Shown in pieces: positions 1 to 10,000 of a stretch of 13,957 bases of DNA. Origin of the DNA: Anaeromyces robustus (taxonomy: Eukaryota > Neocallimastigomycota > Neocallimastigomycetes > Neocallimastigales > Neocallimastigaceae); the NCBI GenBank assembly GCA_002104895.1, contig MCFG01000701.1, forward strand, positions 1 through 13,957, in the 5' to 3' direction. The stretch's first letter is position 1; every line of letters begins with the position of its first letter. The notes beneath the pieces are model-generated. The model did not search any database and was not told the origin of the DNA. It saw only the letters and a list, made by a program, of their open reading frames with translations. The position numbers were made by a program, and so were the translations under genes.

Positions 1-843
1 TCACTTTTGCCAAATGTATCCTATTTTATAAAAATTTTTTTAATAATAATATATATTAAAAATTTATTATAAAAATTTAATAATATATTACATAAATAAA
101 TTGTTTAATGATACAAATATTGTCATTTAAAAATTAAAAATAATATCATTAAATTTATTTAGTACATATATATATTTATATATATATTCATTTATTTTTT
201 TACCATTTTATCAAGATTTGTACCAGTAACATCAAAATTAAAATTATATGGTGAATTTATAACTTCTTCAATTCTAATAAATATTTGTGAATTTCCAGAA
301 AAAGATTTTGCTTTGGAATTACTAATTTTTAAACCTGAAGGTACATCTTTTGATAAGTTACAAGTATAAACATGGTCTTTACTACTACTAATCAAGTCAC
401 CAAGAGATTTTTCAGTAAAACCAATATAATCATTTTTTGACCATTCATTGGAATCACTATCCATATCAAAGACAACAAATCTTAATTTTTGTATCTAATT
501 TATAATATATACATATAGAAAAACAATTACTATTTATATACTTATAATTACTATCGACTCAATACTATAATAAATAATTTACAGTTTCAAAATAATAATC
601 AATTAAAAAAGGTTTTGTAAAGACTGGACAGTCACAATTCTTAATTCTTTCTGTAGAATCAATTAATTCCCAAGTAGAAGTAACGTCGTGACCACTATAA
701 ATTTGTTTTTCCAGGAAAATAAAAATTTTTGGGTCACTTTTTGATAAGGCATCAAAAGACGGTAAATTTTTACATGAAATTCTAATTTCAACTTTTGAAG
801 CCATACTTTTCATTCTGGAATTTGGATTATTAAAGTTGTTCAT
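1..843 (-). CDS. Copine A, 5' part (C2A plus start of C2B), cut by the window edge
   Basis: Copine family: cytosolic proteins with two C2 domains and a vWA domain that attach to membranes, usually on a calcium signal. Exons by my reading: 843..583 (87 codons), 494..204 (97 codons) and 20..<1. Introns are 582..495 (GTAAAT...TAG) and 203..21 (GTAAAA...TAG). The N-terminus reads SKVEIRISCKNL, followed by LSKSDPK, the usual first C2 calcium loop. Exon 2 starts IQKLRFVVFDMDSDS, the Asp-rich third loop, with ND further on. Exon 3 begins DTFGKS, the first loop of C2B. Relative to copine B the protein starts 13 residues later, and the NLNP motif reads NCDCP. The intron positions and the 97-codon second exon match copine B exactly, so the two are tandem paralogues. 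The start is the first in-frame ATG with copine-like sequence downstream (later Met codons at residues 11 and 14 are possible). The vWA part lies outside the window, so whether the gene is intact cannot be judged. The family call is confident. Confidence 0.88.
21..203 (-). other. Intron 2 of copine A
   Basis: The donor GTAAAA follows the codons for NLDKM, and the acceptor TAG precedes GATACATTTGGC (DTFG). The junction is phase 0 and rebuilds the copine C2B loop NLDKM/DTFGKS. The same junction occurs in copine B as NLDKK/DLFGKS. The interior is almost pure A/T. Confidence 0.8.
495..582 (-). other. Intron 1 of copine A
   Basis: The donor GTAAAT follows DYYFET, and the acceptor TTAG precedes the IQKLRF codons. 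Phase 0. It splits C2A just before the strand leading to its third calcium loop. It is 88 bases, shorter than the 191-base equivalent in copine B. Confidence 0.85.
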
Positions 844-1493
844 TTTTATTATTAAATATCTTATTATATATTATAAAACTATTTTATTTTTAAACTAATA
901 ATAATAATAAAAATATAATACATGTTTATTAGAATAAATAAATATAATATTTATATGTAATTAAGAATAAAAATAATGATATTGCAATTTATATATATAT
1001 TTAAATGATTACCAATGATATTTTATTAATAAAATAAAATTTATTATTGTTATTTTTTTTATTATTATTATCTTATTAAATAATAATTATTATTCAAATG
1101 ATAAATATTTTCTTTTTTAAAATTTTAAATTCTATATTTTATTTTTTAAAGACTTTAAAAGAGATTTTCTAAAATATTTAAGTTTAATAATTGTATTATT
1201 GTATTGGGGTGACTATATTTATAAAATATTTTAATATATAAAATAATTAAATGTATAATTTAATTATTTTATATTAATTATGGATGATAATATATTTATT
1301 TATTTATTAATTTATTTAATGTTTAAAAAAATATTACAAAATATTTTTTTAGTATAATACTATTTTATTATATTAATATCCCATATTAGACTTATATTAT
1401 AATACAATGTCTTAATATCTATATTCTATTTATTAAAATTGCATTTGAAATTTAATATTCTTAGAATTATCTACATATATTATATATTTTTCA

Positions 1494-1494
1494 T

Positions 1495-1533
<39 letters not shown>

Positions 1534-1537
1534 TTTT

Positions 1538-1568
<31 letters not shown>

Positions 1569-1573
1569 TTTTT

Positions 1574-1608
<35 letters not shown>

Positions 1609-1612
1609 TTTT
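1494..1612. repeat. TTTA tetranucleotide microsatellite
   Basis: About 115 bases of nearly perfect TTTA/ATTT units, broken only by a few longer T runs (near 1533 and 1570). It lies in the intergenic region and creates a spurious Phe/Ile/Tyr/Leu reading frame. Confidence 0.9.
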
Positions 1613-1899
1613 ATATTTTACTGCCATTACAATATTATAATGACAATAAATTATTTATGATTAATATATCTTAAATTATTTATAGTGGTCATGACATTAA
1701 CTTCAAATTAAAAGAATTAAATCTTTATATTAGTAATACAATAAATAAGCTTTATTATATTTGTTGATCACTCAAAATATTGGGTATCTTATTGAACAAG
1801 AATAACATGTTTCTTACAACCTTTCTTACAATATTAGCTTATTCAAACTGATCGATAATATAATTTATATAATTTAAAAATAAATAAATAATAATACAT

Positions 1900-1902
<3 letters not shown>

Positions 1903-1956
<54 letters not shown>

Positions 1957-2023
1957 CATTTGTAAATTATTTTATTATTTTTATTATATTATATTATATT
2001 ATATTATATTATATTATATTATA

Positions 2024-2078
<55 letters not shown>

Positions 2079-2080
2079 TT
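1903..2080. repeat. Compound microsatellite: AAT, then ATTAT, then ATT, then TTTA
   Basis: Several simple repeats abut: roughly 17 AAT units (about 1904-1954), a pentamer ATTAT run (about 1983-2026), a short ATT run, then TTTA units to about 2080. It lies downstream of copine B. Confidence 0.88.
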
Positions 2081-2155
2081 AATAGTATTATTTATCCATA
2101 ATTTTTTTTATTATTTGCATTGATTATGAGAGTTTAATAAAACATTTTTTTTTTT

Positions 2156-2173
2156 AAATTTTTGCAAAAATTT
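2156..2173. repeat. Perfect 18-base palindrome
   Basis: AAATTTTTGCAAAAATTT is its own reverse complement. It lies about 70-90 bases past the copine B stop codon, so it may fall in that gene's 3' UTR. No function is implied by sequence alone. Confidence 0.7.
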
Positions 2174-2218
2174 GCGTAAAATATATAAATGTACATTATA
2201 TTTATATTAACTAAATTC

Positions 2219-2237
2219 TTTTTTTTTTTTTTTTTTT
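2219..2237 (-). repeat. Genome-encoded A19 tract just after the copine B stop
   Basis: Nineteen T on the plus strand, hence A19 in the copine B message, starting seven bases after the stop codon at 2247-2245. It is probably part of the 3' UTR. It can prime oligo-dT internally, so cDNA ends here would be unreliable. Confidence 0.8.
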
Positions 2238-2244
2238 GAGTTTC

Positions 2245-2293
2245 TTATCCATAAAGTGGTTTGTATTTATACTTTTTTGCAAATTCTGTTACT
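2245..2293 (-). CDS. Copine B exon 8, short terminal exon
   Basis: A 49-base exon encoding [16 protein letters not shown] then TAA. The acceptor is TTAACAG at 2300-2294 and the donor is GTAATT at 2433. The joined codon CA|A gives Gln566. Reading through the donor instead would give a stop straight after PKQ, so a model ending at 2430 also looks valid. I prefer the spliced version because copines normally extend about 12-18 residues past AEIP with an alternating hydrophobic/charged tail like this. Confidence 0.75.
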
Positions 2294-2555
2294 CTGTTAA
2301 TAATGAATATTATCATAATATATATATTTGAATAAATTAATAAATATCTTTATATTATATATATAATATTTATAATATTTATAATATTTATAATATTTAT
2401 AATATTAATTATTATATCATAAATGAAAATTACTGTTTTGGAATTTCAGCTAAAGTTTCACATGTCAATAAAGCAGGATTATCGATATATTTCCTAATTA
2501 TATATATTACATATATATAATGATTATTATAGCATTTAAATAAATATTAGTTTTA

Positions 2556-2600
<45 letters not shown>

Positions 2601-3417
2601 ATCAAATAAAATAAATTGAAAAAAAAAAAAAATAAAGAAATAAAAATATAAATTAAATCAATTTACCTTAAAGGAACAAATTGGACAATATCTCTTTCTG
2701 CATATTTACCATATACATTTAATCTAACATCATCACCATCTAATTCTTCCATAGAAGCAAAGTCACTATCTCCAACGCCGATAATAATAATTGAAAGTGG
2801 TGTATCAGTAGCATTAATAATTGCTTCTTTTGTTTTTTCCATATCACTAATTTCACCATCAGTAATGATTGTTAATATATGATACTTATTTAACGGTGAA
2901 TTAGTATTTTTTGGAGCTAAACCTTCTCTAGCTTTTGCAGCCATCTTATTGATAATTGGTGCAAAGTTTGTCGGACCCCCTAATATTAATAATATTAGTT
3001 TATTAATAATTGAAAATAAATAAATAAAATAAATAAAATAAATAAATATATAAATAAACATATAAGCAAATATGAAATTAAATATATATATATGAAATTA
3101 AATTAATATATTTATATCTACAAAGATCAACAGTTTCTAATGCATTAGCATAAGCCTGTAATATACCACCAACACCATAAACTGCAGGTGCTTCAGGATT
3201 TCCCGTAAGTGGACAATCAAATTCAACTTTATTTCTATTAAAGAATTTTGCACCATAACCATATACTTCCATATATTTTGTTGTATCATATGGTTCTAAT
3301 ACAAAACCAATAGCAGCAATAGCTTTTTGGTATGAGTTTAAAGTTGAAAAATTGTTAAAATCACAATTTGGTGTTTTATAGTGAAGTCCGTTTGGACTGT
3401 CAGTTGGTCCTTTATTT

Positions 3418-3455
<38 letters not shown>

Positions 3456-4385
3456 AGATAAAGAAAGTTATACAAAAAATTAAAGTTTAATTTTAATATC
3501 ATTAATATCCCCAATGCACAAATAAAAAATAAAAATAAAAAAAATTTTTTTATTATTATTATAAATATAATTTACATCGTATTTTATTATACTTTATTAT
3601 ATTATATATACATTTAACTTACCATTACTACCTGTGAAGTCAATAGCAAATGTAACTGATATTTGAGTACCCAACATTGGGAAATCCATAAATGTATATT
3701 CTTTAGTAATTTTAACATTTTCAAATGTCATAACACCTGAATTTTTGTATTCTTTTCCCTTTTTTCTGTATTTTGCTTGCTTTTTTGAATTAATAATATT
3801 AAATGATAATCCTTGCTTTATCATACTAGTAGAGGCTTCGAAACTTCCTATAATATCAGGTGTTGAAGCCCTATCCCAATCAAATACTAAAAAAAAAAAA
3901 AAAGCAAATTTATAATAATAAAAATAACAATATTAATAATAATGACAATTAGTATTAATATTTATTATATATAATTAAAAAAATTTTATAAATATATATA
4001 TACCACATATTTATATAAATGTATATATATATAAAATATATATGTTTTATTTTTAAAAAAAAAATGTATACCTTCCCATAATAGCATTCTTTCATCATCT
4101 CCATTATTAAGAATAGATTCTTTAATACATACATCAGACCACACTGGATTTAAGGTATTTTTAATAACAGGACTTTCATAAACTTTAAGTAATGTTCCAT
4201 TTTCTTGTGATTTTGATATAACAAAATATGGATCACTTTTACCAAATAAATCCTTTATTTATTAATGATTATTTATTTTTAAAAATAATGATAATATATA
4301 TAGTAATAAAAAATTGTAATAATGAATAATATTTTTATTTATATATTTTTTAACAATTCAATTTCAAATTTCATTATTCATTATA

Positions 4386-4417
<32 letters not shown>

Positions 4418-5452
4418 ATTCAAAATAATAAAAAATAAATAATAAATAATAAATAATAATAATTATATTCAAGATATAATAAATAATAAGATATTATATA
4501 TAATAAATAATATATAATAATAATAAATAAATTAATAAATAAATAATAGGAATTAAGTAATTATTTTTTGGATTAATTTAATTATATAATAATTTATAAA
4601 ACAATTTATATAATGCTATTATACATAATGTAAATAATATTTTTTATTTTTAATATATTATTTTCCTTACTTTTTTATCTAAATTTGTTCCTCTGATATC
4701 CATAGTAATACTTGTATTACTATCTTGTATTTCTTCTATATTAATAGTAATTGTTGGTTTTTTGTTACTTTTTCTAGTTTTTTTATTATTAATATTCATA
4801 TTTGGTGGTGACGTTGTTAATAAATCACAAGTATATACATTATTTTCACTACTACCAATTAAATCCCCAATAGTTTTATCAGTATAACCAATAAAATCAT
4901 TATCTTTGAAACCGTCTGAATCATTATCCATATCAAAAACTATAAATCTTAATCTTTGAATCTACCCATATAAAACAAATTTATATATATTTCCAATTCA
5001 AATATATATATATATTTGAATATTTTTATCAAATGATAAAAAATATGTATAAATTTTTAGAGTTTAAAATTATAACTATTTAACTAATATAAAGTATTCA
5101 AATAATTTCTTTAAATATTATTAATATTATCTTTAATATTAATATTATTTACCATTTCAAAATAATAATCAATAATGAATGATTTTACAAAAGTAGGATT
5201 AAGATTATTCATAATTGTTTCTGTAGTACCAACTTTTATCCAATCTACTACTTGATTTCCTGCATTGTCTTTACTTTTTTGTTCTAAAAAAATAAATATT
5301 TTTGGATCACTTTTTGATAAAGTATCAAGATTTGGTAAGTCCTTACAAGAAAATCTTAATTCTAATTTCGAGCACATTTGAGAATCACCATAATTTGTAT
5401 AATGGTAATAATCAGGCTCTAGCATATTTTTAGTAACTACTTTTTTACTCAT
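2245..5452 (-). CDS. Copine B, complete, 8 exons, 581 residues
   Basis: Copine: a cytosolic protein that binds phospholipid membranes through tandem C2 domains and recruits partners through a C-terminal vWA domain. Exons: 5452..5153, 4961..4671, 4252..4072, 3886..3623, 3409..3122, 2979..2667, 2493..2434 and 2293..2245. They total 1746 bases with the stop. C2A (about residues 27-175) shows [18 protein letters not shown] and VFDMDND. C2B (about 180-330) shows [21 protein letters not shown] and [16 protein letters not shown]. The vWA domain (about 333-560) has the metal-site motif DFTGS (Asp340, Thr342, Ser344), then [18 protein letters not shown] (Asp482) and RDIVQFVP. The C-terminus is [14 protein letters not shown], the usual copine ending. 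Length is close to the family norm of about 530-580. Key calcium-loop and metal-site acidic residues are present, so the protein looks functional. It is a tandem paralogue of copine A. The physiological role in this organism is not visible from sequence. Confidence 0.93.
2559..2599. repeat. 41-base A homopolymer inside copine B intron 6
   Basis: An uninterrupted run of 41 A on the plus strand, which is U41 in the copine B transcript. It lies within the intron 2666..2494, about 65 bases before the acceptor, and is followed by a second A-rich run. Its length is prone to slippage and assembly error. Confidence 0.85.
3410..3622 (-). other. Copine B intron 4, with a TA/GA dinucleotide block
   Basis: Donor GTAAGT after FTGSN and acceptor AAAG before GACCAACTG. 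Phase 1, so the split codon is G|GA (Gly346), inside the vWA metal-site loop. It contains (TA)n joined to (GA)n at about 3420-3454, read as UC repeats then UA repeats in the transcript. Confidence 0.8.
4253..4670 (-). other. Copine B intron 2, the longest intron in the window
   Basis: 418 bases from GTAAGG to AAAG, phase 0, splitting NLDKK from DLFGKSDP in C2B. It contains ATAA tetranucleotide repeats (about 4384-4415) and related AT repeats. No coding sequence or internal gene is seen. Its position equals intron 2 of copine A. Confidence 0.82.
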
Positions 5453-5468
5453 TTTTTTATTTATTTTT

Positions 5469-5499
<31 letters not shown>

Positions 5500-5602
5500 C
5501 TTGTTTATTTATTTTTAATTAATTTGTTCTTATTTTTTTAATAATAATTTTTAATTTTTCAGTCAATTAATAATATTTATTTATTAAAATTATATCTAAA
5601 TA

Positions 5603-5652
5603 GGAAAGGAAGAAAGAAAAGAAAACAAGAAAAGAAAAAATAAAAAAAATAG
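5603..5652. repeat. Purine-rich tract upstream of copine B
   Basis: About 50 bases of almost only A and G with a few interruptions, beginning AGGAAAGGAAGAAAGAAAAG. It lies 150-200 bases upstream of the copine B start codon, where the coding strand is therefore C/T-rich. A promoter role is possible but unproven. Confidence 0.6.
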
Positions 5653-5909
5653 ATATTTAATATTATCATTAAATGATTTAATATTTTTTAATTTATTACT
5701 AAATAATAATTTATTATTATATATGTTTATATATAATTAAGTTTATTTAACATTTAATAATATGTAAATGTAATAATTAATATTTTAGTAAATAAAATTA
5801 TATATCATTTTTTGTATTATTTGTTTATTTATTTATTTTTATTCCCCATTAATAAATATTATTATTAATATTATTTATAAATTAAATTAAAATTATATTT
5901 TCATTTGAT

Positions 5910-6014
5910 AATATATTATAATAAATCAAATATTCAGAATTATATTTATTTTCAATATATTATAATAAATCAAATATTCAGAATTATATTTATTCTCAAT
6001 ATATTATAATAAAT
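5910..6014. repeat. 44-base tandem repeat, about 2.4 copies
   Basis: Copies start at 5910, 5954 and 5998 (partial, 17 bases). Each begins AATATATTATAATAAAT and continues CAAATATTCAGAATT. Copies 1 and 2 differ at a single base near the end of the unit (TTTTC against TTCTC). The near identity shows a recent duplication. Confidence 0.85.
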
Positions 6015-6315
6015 TTAAAAAACTTTTTGATTGAAATGTCAAATTTTTTTATTTTATCTATTTTTTATTCTATAGTTTTTTATTTCTATAGATTTTTATT
6101 TTAATAAAAAAAAGTTTTTTTTTTTTTTTTTTTTTATTCATAGATAGCTTCATATATATTACTTTTATTATTAAAATAAATAAATGAGTGTAAATGAAAG
6201 AATTAAGATTTGGATTAATAATAGTTTATTTTTTTTATTTTTATTTTTATAAAAATAATAAAACTCATAAAATAAAATACTTTTAAAATAAAATCTAATT
6301 TACATTGTTATTTGT

Positions 6316-6317
<2 letters not shown>

Positions 6318-6349
<32 letters not shown>
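6318..6349. repeat. T32 homopolymer
   Basis: An uninterrupted T run directly abutting the left arm of the inverted repeat at 6345-6402. It probably varies in length. Confidence 0.8.
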
Positions 6350-6402
6350 CATTATATTGCCTTTATTTTTATGTATAAAAATAAAAACAATATAATGAAA
6401 AA
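6345..6402. repeat. Near-perfect inverted repeat, 27-base arms
   Basis: The left arm is TTTTT CATTATATTG CC TTTATTTTTA. The loop is TGTA (6372-6375). The right arm is TAAAAATAAA AA CAATATAATG AAAAA. Only the CC/AA pair at 6360-6361 against 6386-6387 fails to match. It would fold into a strong hairpin on either strand. Confidence 0.85.
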
Positions 6403-6559
6403 TTTAATTAATATATATTATTTTTCATATTCATAGAATTCTAATTTTCTACACCTCCAGAAAATGAAAACAAAATAAGAAAAACCAGATAAACATTATA
6501 AATATTTATAATAAATTATTAAAATTCATCATTAAAAAAAAAATTATGTTTTATGTGTT

Positions 6560-6690
6560 TTTATTTTTATTTTTATTTTATTTTTATTTTATTCTTATTT
6601 ATTTTTATTTTTATTTTTATTTTTATTTTTTATTTTTTATTTTTTATTTTTTATTTTTATTTTTATTTATTTATTTATTTTTTTTTTATT
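6560..6690. repeat. ATTTTT-type microsatellite
   Basis: A degenerate run of TTTTA/ATTTTT units with TTTA units at its end. It is responsible for a spurious Phe/Tyr-rich plus-strand reading frame. Confidence 0.8.
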
Positions 6691-6999
6691 TATTTTTTTA
6701 TATATAATATTTTTTCTTTAAACTACATTAAAAATTTTTTATAACAAAAATATTTTATTGTCTTTATTAATATTTTATTGTCTTTATTTTTTTCATTATT
6801 ATATATAAAAATTTTGTATGTCTTTTTTTTTTTTTTTTTTTTATAATCTTTTTTTTTTTTCTTTTTTTTTCTTTTTTTTTTCTTTCTTTTTTTTTTTTTT
6901 TCGTTAATTTTATTTTTAATAATAATTAATATTATTATCTTTCTACTTTTATTTTATTCTTTCTTAATATTAGAAATAATAAATAAAAGATTTTTTTAC

Positions 7000-7028
<29 letters not shown>
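7000..7028. repeat. A29 homopolymer downstream of the tricalbin stop
   Basis: 29 A on the plus strand, U29 in the tricalbin transcript, starting about 43 bases after the stop codon. It is probably in or near the 3' UTR. Confidence 0.8.
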
Positions 7029-7030
<2 letters not shown>

Positions 7031-7071
7031 AGTTGTAAAAAGTAAATAAAAATAAAACTTTTTTTTCCTTT

Positions 7072-10000
7072 TTAGCTTATTAACTTCTTTTTGTTACTTT
7101 TTTTGGCTTTAGCATCAATTTCATCAGCAATGTATTCTAATTTAATATGAATACTACCACCATTATTTGGAATTTCATACCATTCATCAGTAGTCTTGTT
7201 TTCAGCAGGATTGAAAGAGCTGTGAGTGTTAACTTGAAGTTCACCAATAGTTTTACTAGAAATGGTATTGTGATCCTTAATAACAAAAGTAAGATTGTGA
7301 TTAATAACTTCACCAAGATTAACCTTAAAGTTTTCATTCCAGCTTGGATTAAGATTCTTTTTAATAACCTTAGTCTTACCAATAAGTTTAGAATTCTTCA
7401 TAACCTTTACATATGGATCACTAGTACCAGAAGAATCAGCAGCAATTAAATTCTTGGCTTCAATGACATAAATATGTAAAATACCAAGATTTTTACTAAC
7501 ATCACTTTCAGAGAAAAAGTCACCATTACTAGCAACACTAATCATATCAGTGCTATCAGCATAACTTATTTCAGTACCAGTTCTATCAAGTGACATAACA
7601 GATTCTTTAGTTAAAGCGTTGGTTGATGGCATTTGACTTAATACATTAGAAGCTTCAGATGCATTTGGATCTGCTACAATTTGTTGTTGTTGCTTGTTAC
7701 TAGTAACAGCAGCTGGAGCTTCATCCTTTAATTCAGCACCCTTATTCTTATTACCACCCTTAAAGACTTTACTTAAACCACTAGCAGCACCAGAAACAAC
7801 AGATGATGGAGCCTTAAATACATTCTTTGCTACACTAATACCACCTTGGGCAACATTATTAATAACCTTAGCTGGAGCACTAGAATTTTCAGAAGATTTT
7901 TCTCTATCTTGTTTAGAAGAAGAAATACTCTTTGGTAAGAAGTTAAGAACAAGATTAACAACACCAACTTTTTTATTTTCTTTTGAAATAATATCAACTG
8001 GAACAACTAAGTTTTGGTTTGGAACTAAACCAACAAGGGATAAAATACCAACACCAATTAAAGTATGCTTTTCAAGTTTATTCCAATCCATTAATTCTAA
8101 TTCTAATTCTGCACAACGACGAGAACGAATATTAATATCAAACTTTTCATTCCATTGTGGAGTTAAAGTCTTCTTTAATTCTTTAGTTGTGTAAACTTTA
8201 TTACCATTTAAGTTAAAGACAATATATGGATCACTAGTACCACTAGAATCAATAGCAATAACTTTACCATCATCAACATTAACAGTTAAAATACCCATGT
8301 TTGGTAAGTAATCCTTTGGTGGAACAGAAATATCAATTGGGGCATAACCAAAGGCCATTCTAACAGCAGGAGCTTCTGGGTTATTCTTATCATCAGTGAA
8401 CCAAACACTTTTGTTTAAATTTGTGGCAATATCATTTAAGCCAAATTTAAGAGCAAGTAAGGAAGTATCATTATCAGATGGTCCACTTTCTTTAGCGCGA
8501 ACACGAATATTAAATAATAACTTATTATTAATAATATTCATAATTAAGCCTTCAGTAATTTCATCCCAAACTGGAGTACTAGATTTAATAACAGCTGATC
8601 TATAGAAGATTTCATCAGGACTATTATCAAAAGAAAATTCACAGTAAGCACAACTACCATTTCTTAAATTCTTTGCTTCTTCAAGTTTAATTCTAAGAAT
8701 ACCAGTAATATTGTTTTTGTTTGGATTATTCAAATCAATACTTGAAATACCCATTTGACTAGAACTAAAGATACTGAAGCCTCTTCCTGATAGCATAGTA
8801 GCACCAATCTTTGGTCTTTCCTTCTTTTCAACAGGTTTTTCAGTTTGGTCTCCTTCAGCTTCAGTAGCTTCAGTACCTTCAGTTTCTTTTGGTTTTGGAG
8901 AGGTAAGTGGATAATATTGAAGTTGGAAGTGAACTTCACCTTGACAATTGACATTATTTTGTTGCTTTTCATATAATGGTGATACAATATCATATCTGCC
9001 ATCATCTAATTTGTTTATGGTAGGTTTAACTCTCATTTTTTCAAAGTCTTTAGATGGACCAACTTCATTACTAATGTTATCACATATATCCTTAATATAA
9101 TATTCAACTGAACCAAGCTTTTTATCATTATTAATATTATTAAAGTCAAAGATTTCAAATTTAACACGATCATTACGAGATTGAACAATTGTGTAGTATG
9201 TTTCATTCCAAATTGGATTGAGATTACCATTAAAAATTCTAGTTTGACCAACTTTTCTACCAGAAATAGTTATCTTACTATATGGATCAGATTTACCTAA
9301 AGTTTCAGTGTTTTTAAGATTATTAGCATTCATAATATCAATTCTACAAATACCAATAGCTGGACTATTATCATTTTCTTCATTCATTCTAGCTGGGAAC
9401 CAATCGAAACCTATACGAACACGACCTTTTTGAGAATCTTCTAATGCTAACCAATCATTAGTTGGATTATCAAGAAGCTTATTGATTTTATTTATAAAAA
9501 AAAATAATTTTATTATTTTAAAAAATATTATATTATATTATATTATATTAATATTATATATTATATTATATTATATTATATATATGACTTTAATTCCCAG
9601 TTTTAATTTATTTTAATGTAAAAAAAAATATTTTTTATAAAATATTTATAGAAATAATAGAATTTTTAACTTACATATTTCATAGTTGGTTTAACTTTGC
9701 ATCTTAAAGTACCAAGAATTGGATCAGAACCAATGTTACTTTTATCTCTAACAGTAAGTTTTAAAGAAGCGGTATTAATATTTTTGACAAAGATTTCTTT
9801 AGTAATTGAGTATACTGGATTATTAGTCTTCTTCTTAACTTCTGTTTCAATAAGTCTTTCATGATTAATTTCGACAACAGTATATGGATTACATCTTGAA
9901 CCTTTTTTCTTTTCCAAGTCCTTCATGTTGTAAAGATGGACACGAAGAACACCAGACTTTAATTCATCAGATTCAGCATTTTCAACTTGTTCTGGATTAT

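Larger units (their letters stand above)
844..2244. other. Intergenic region between copine B (3' end) and copine A (5' end)
   Basis: No supported gene on either strand. It should hold the copine B 3' UTR at its right end and the copine A promoter at its left end. Most of it is A/T with microsatellites. A slightly more complex stretch at about 1680-1860 contains no convincing exon, tRNA or protein motif. The reading frame at 1439-1660 on the plus strand is only a translated TTTA repeat. Confidence 0.7.
5453..7071. other. Intergenic region between the tricalbin gene (3' end) and copine B (5' end)
   Basis: No supported gene. Right end: the tricalbin 3' UTR, with A29 at 7000-7028 and C/T tracts at about 6840-6900. 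Left end: the copine B promoter, with AAAT-type repeats and a purine tract. A stretch at about 6425-6505 is more complex than its surroundings, but I find no exon or family motif there. The plus-strand frame at 6553-6744 is a translated ATTTTT repeat. Confidence 0.7.

Noticed and set aside
1439-1660. Plus-strand frame of 73 codons rich in Phe, Ile, Tyr and Leu
   Set aside because: It is the translation of a TTTA microsatellite. The frames at 6553-6744 and 13724-13948 are equivalent artefacts of simple repeats.
1680-1860. More complex stretch considered as a tRNA, small RNA or relic exon
   Set aside because: No cloverleaf, no TTCNANNC loop with matching stems, and no reading frame with a family motif could be found.
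1494-2080. Possible CRISPR or other spaced repeat array
   Set aside because: The repeats are contiguous simple microsatellites with no unique spacers, and the DNA is clearly eukaryotic nuclear DNA with spliceosomal introns.
6425-6505. Higher-complexity stretch with CTACACCTCCAG resembling a splice acceptor
   Set aside because: The sequence after the putative acceptor meets stops within a few codons, and neither strand continues a neighbouring gene.
7694-8194. Plus-strand open frame of 166 codons within the tricalbin gene
   Set aside because: It is antisense to a strongly supported C2-coding exon, has no recognisable motif, and is explained by low stop-codon density opposite coding sequence. 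The other plus-strand frames at 7147-7449, 8396-8605 and 9884-10075 are dismissed for the same reason.
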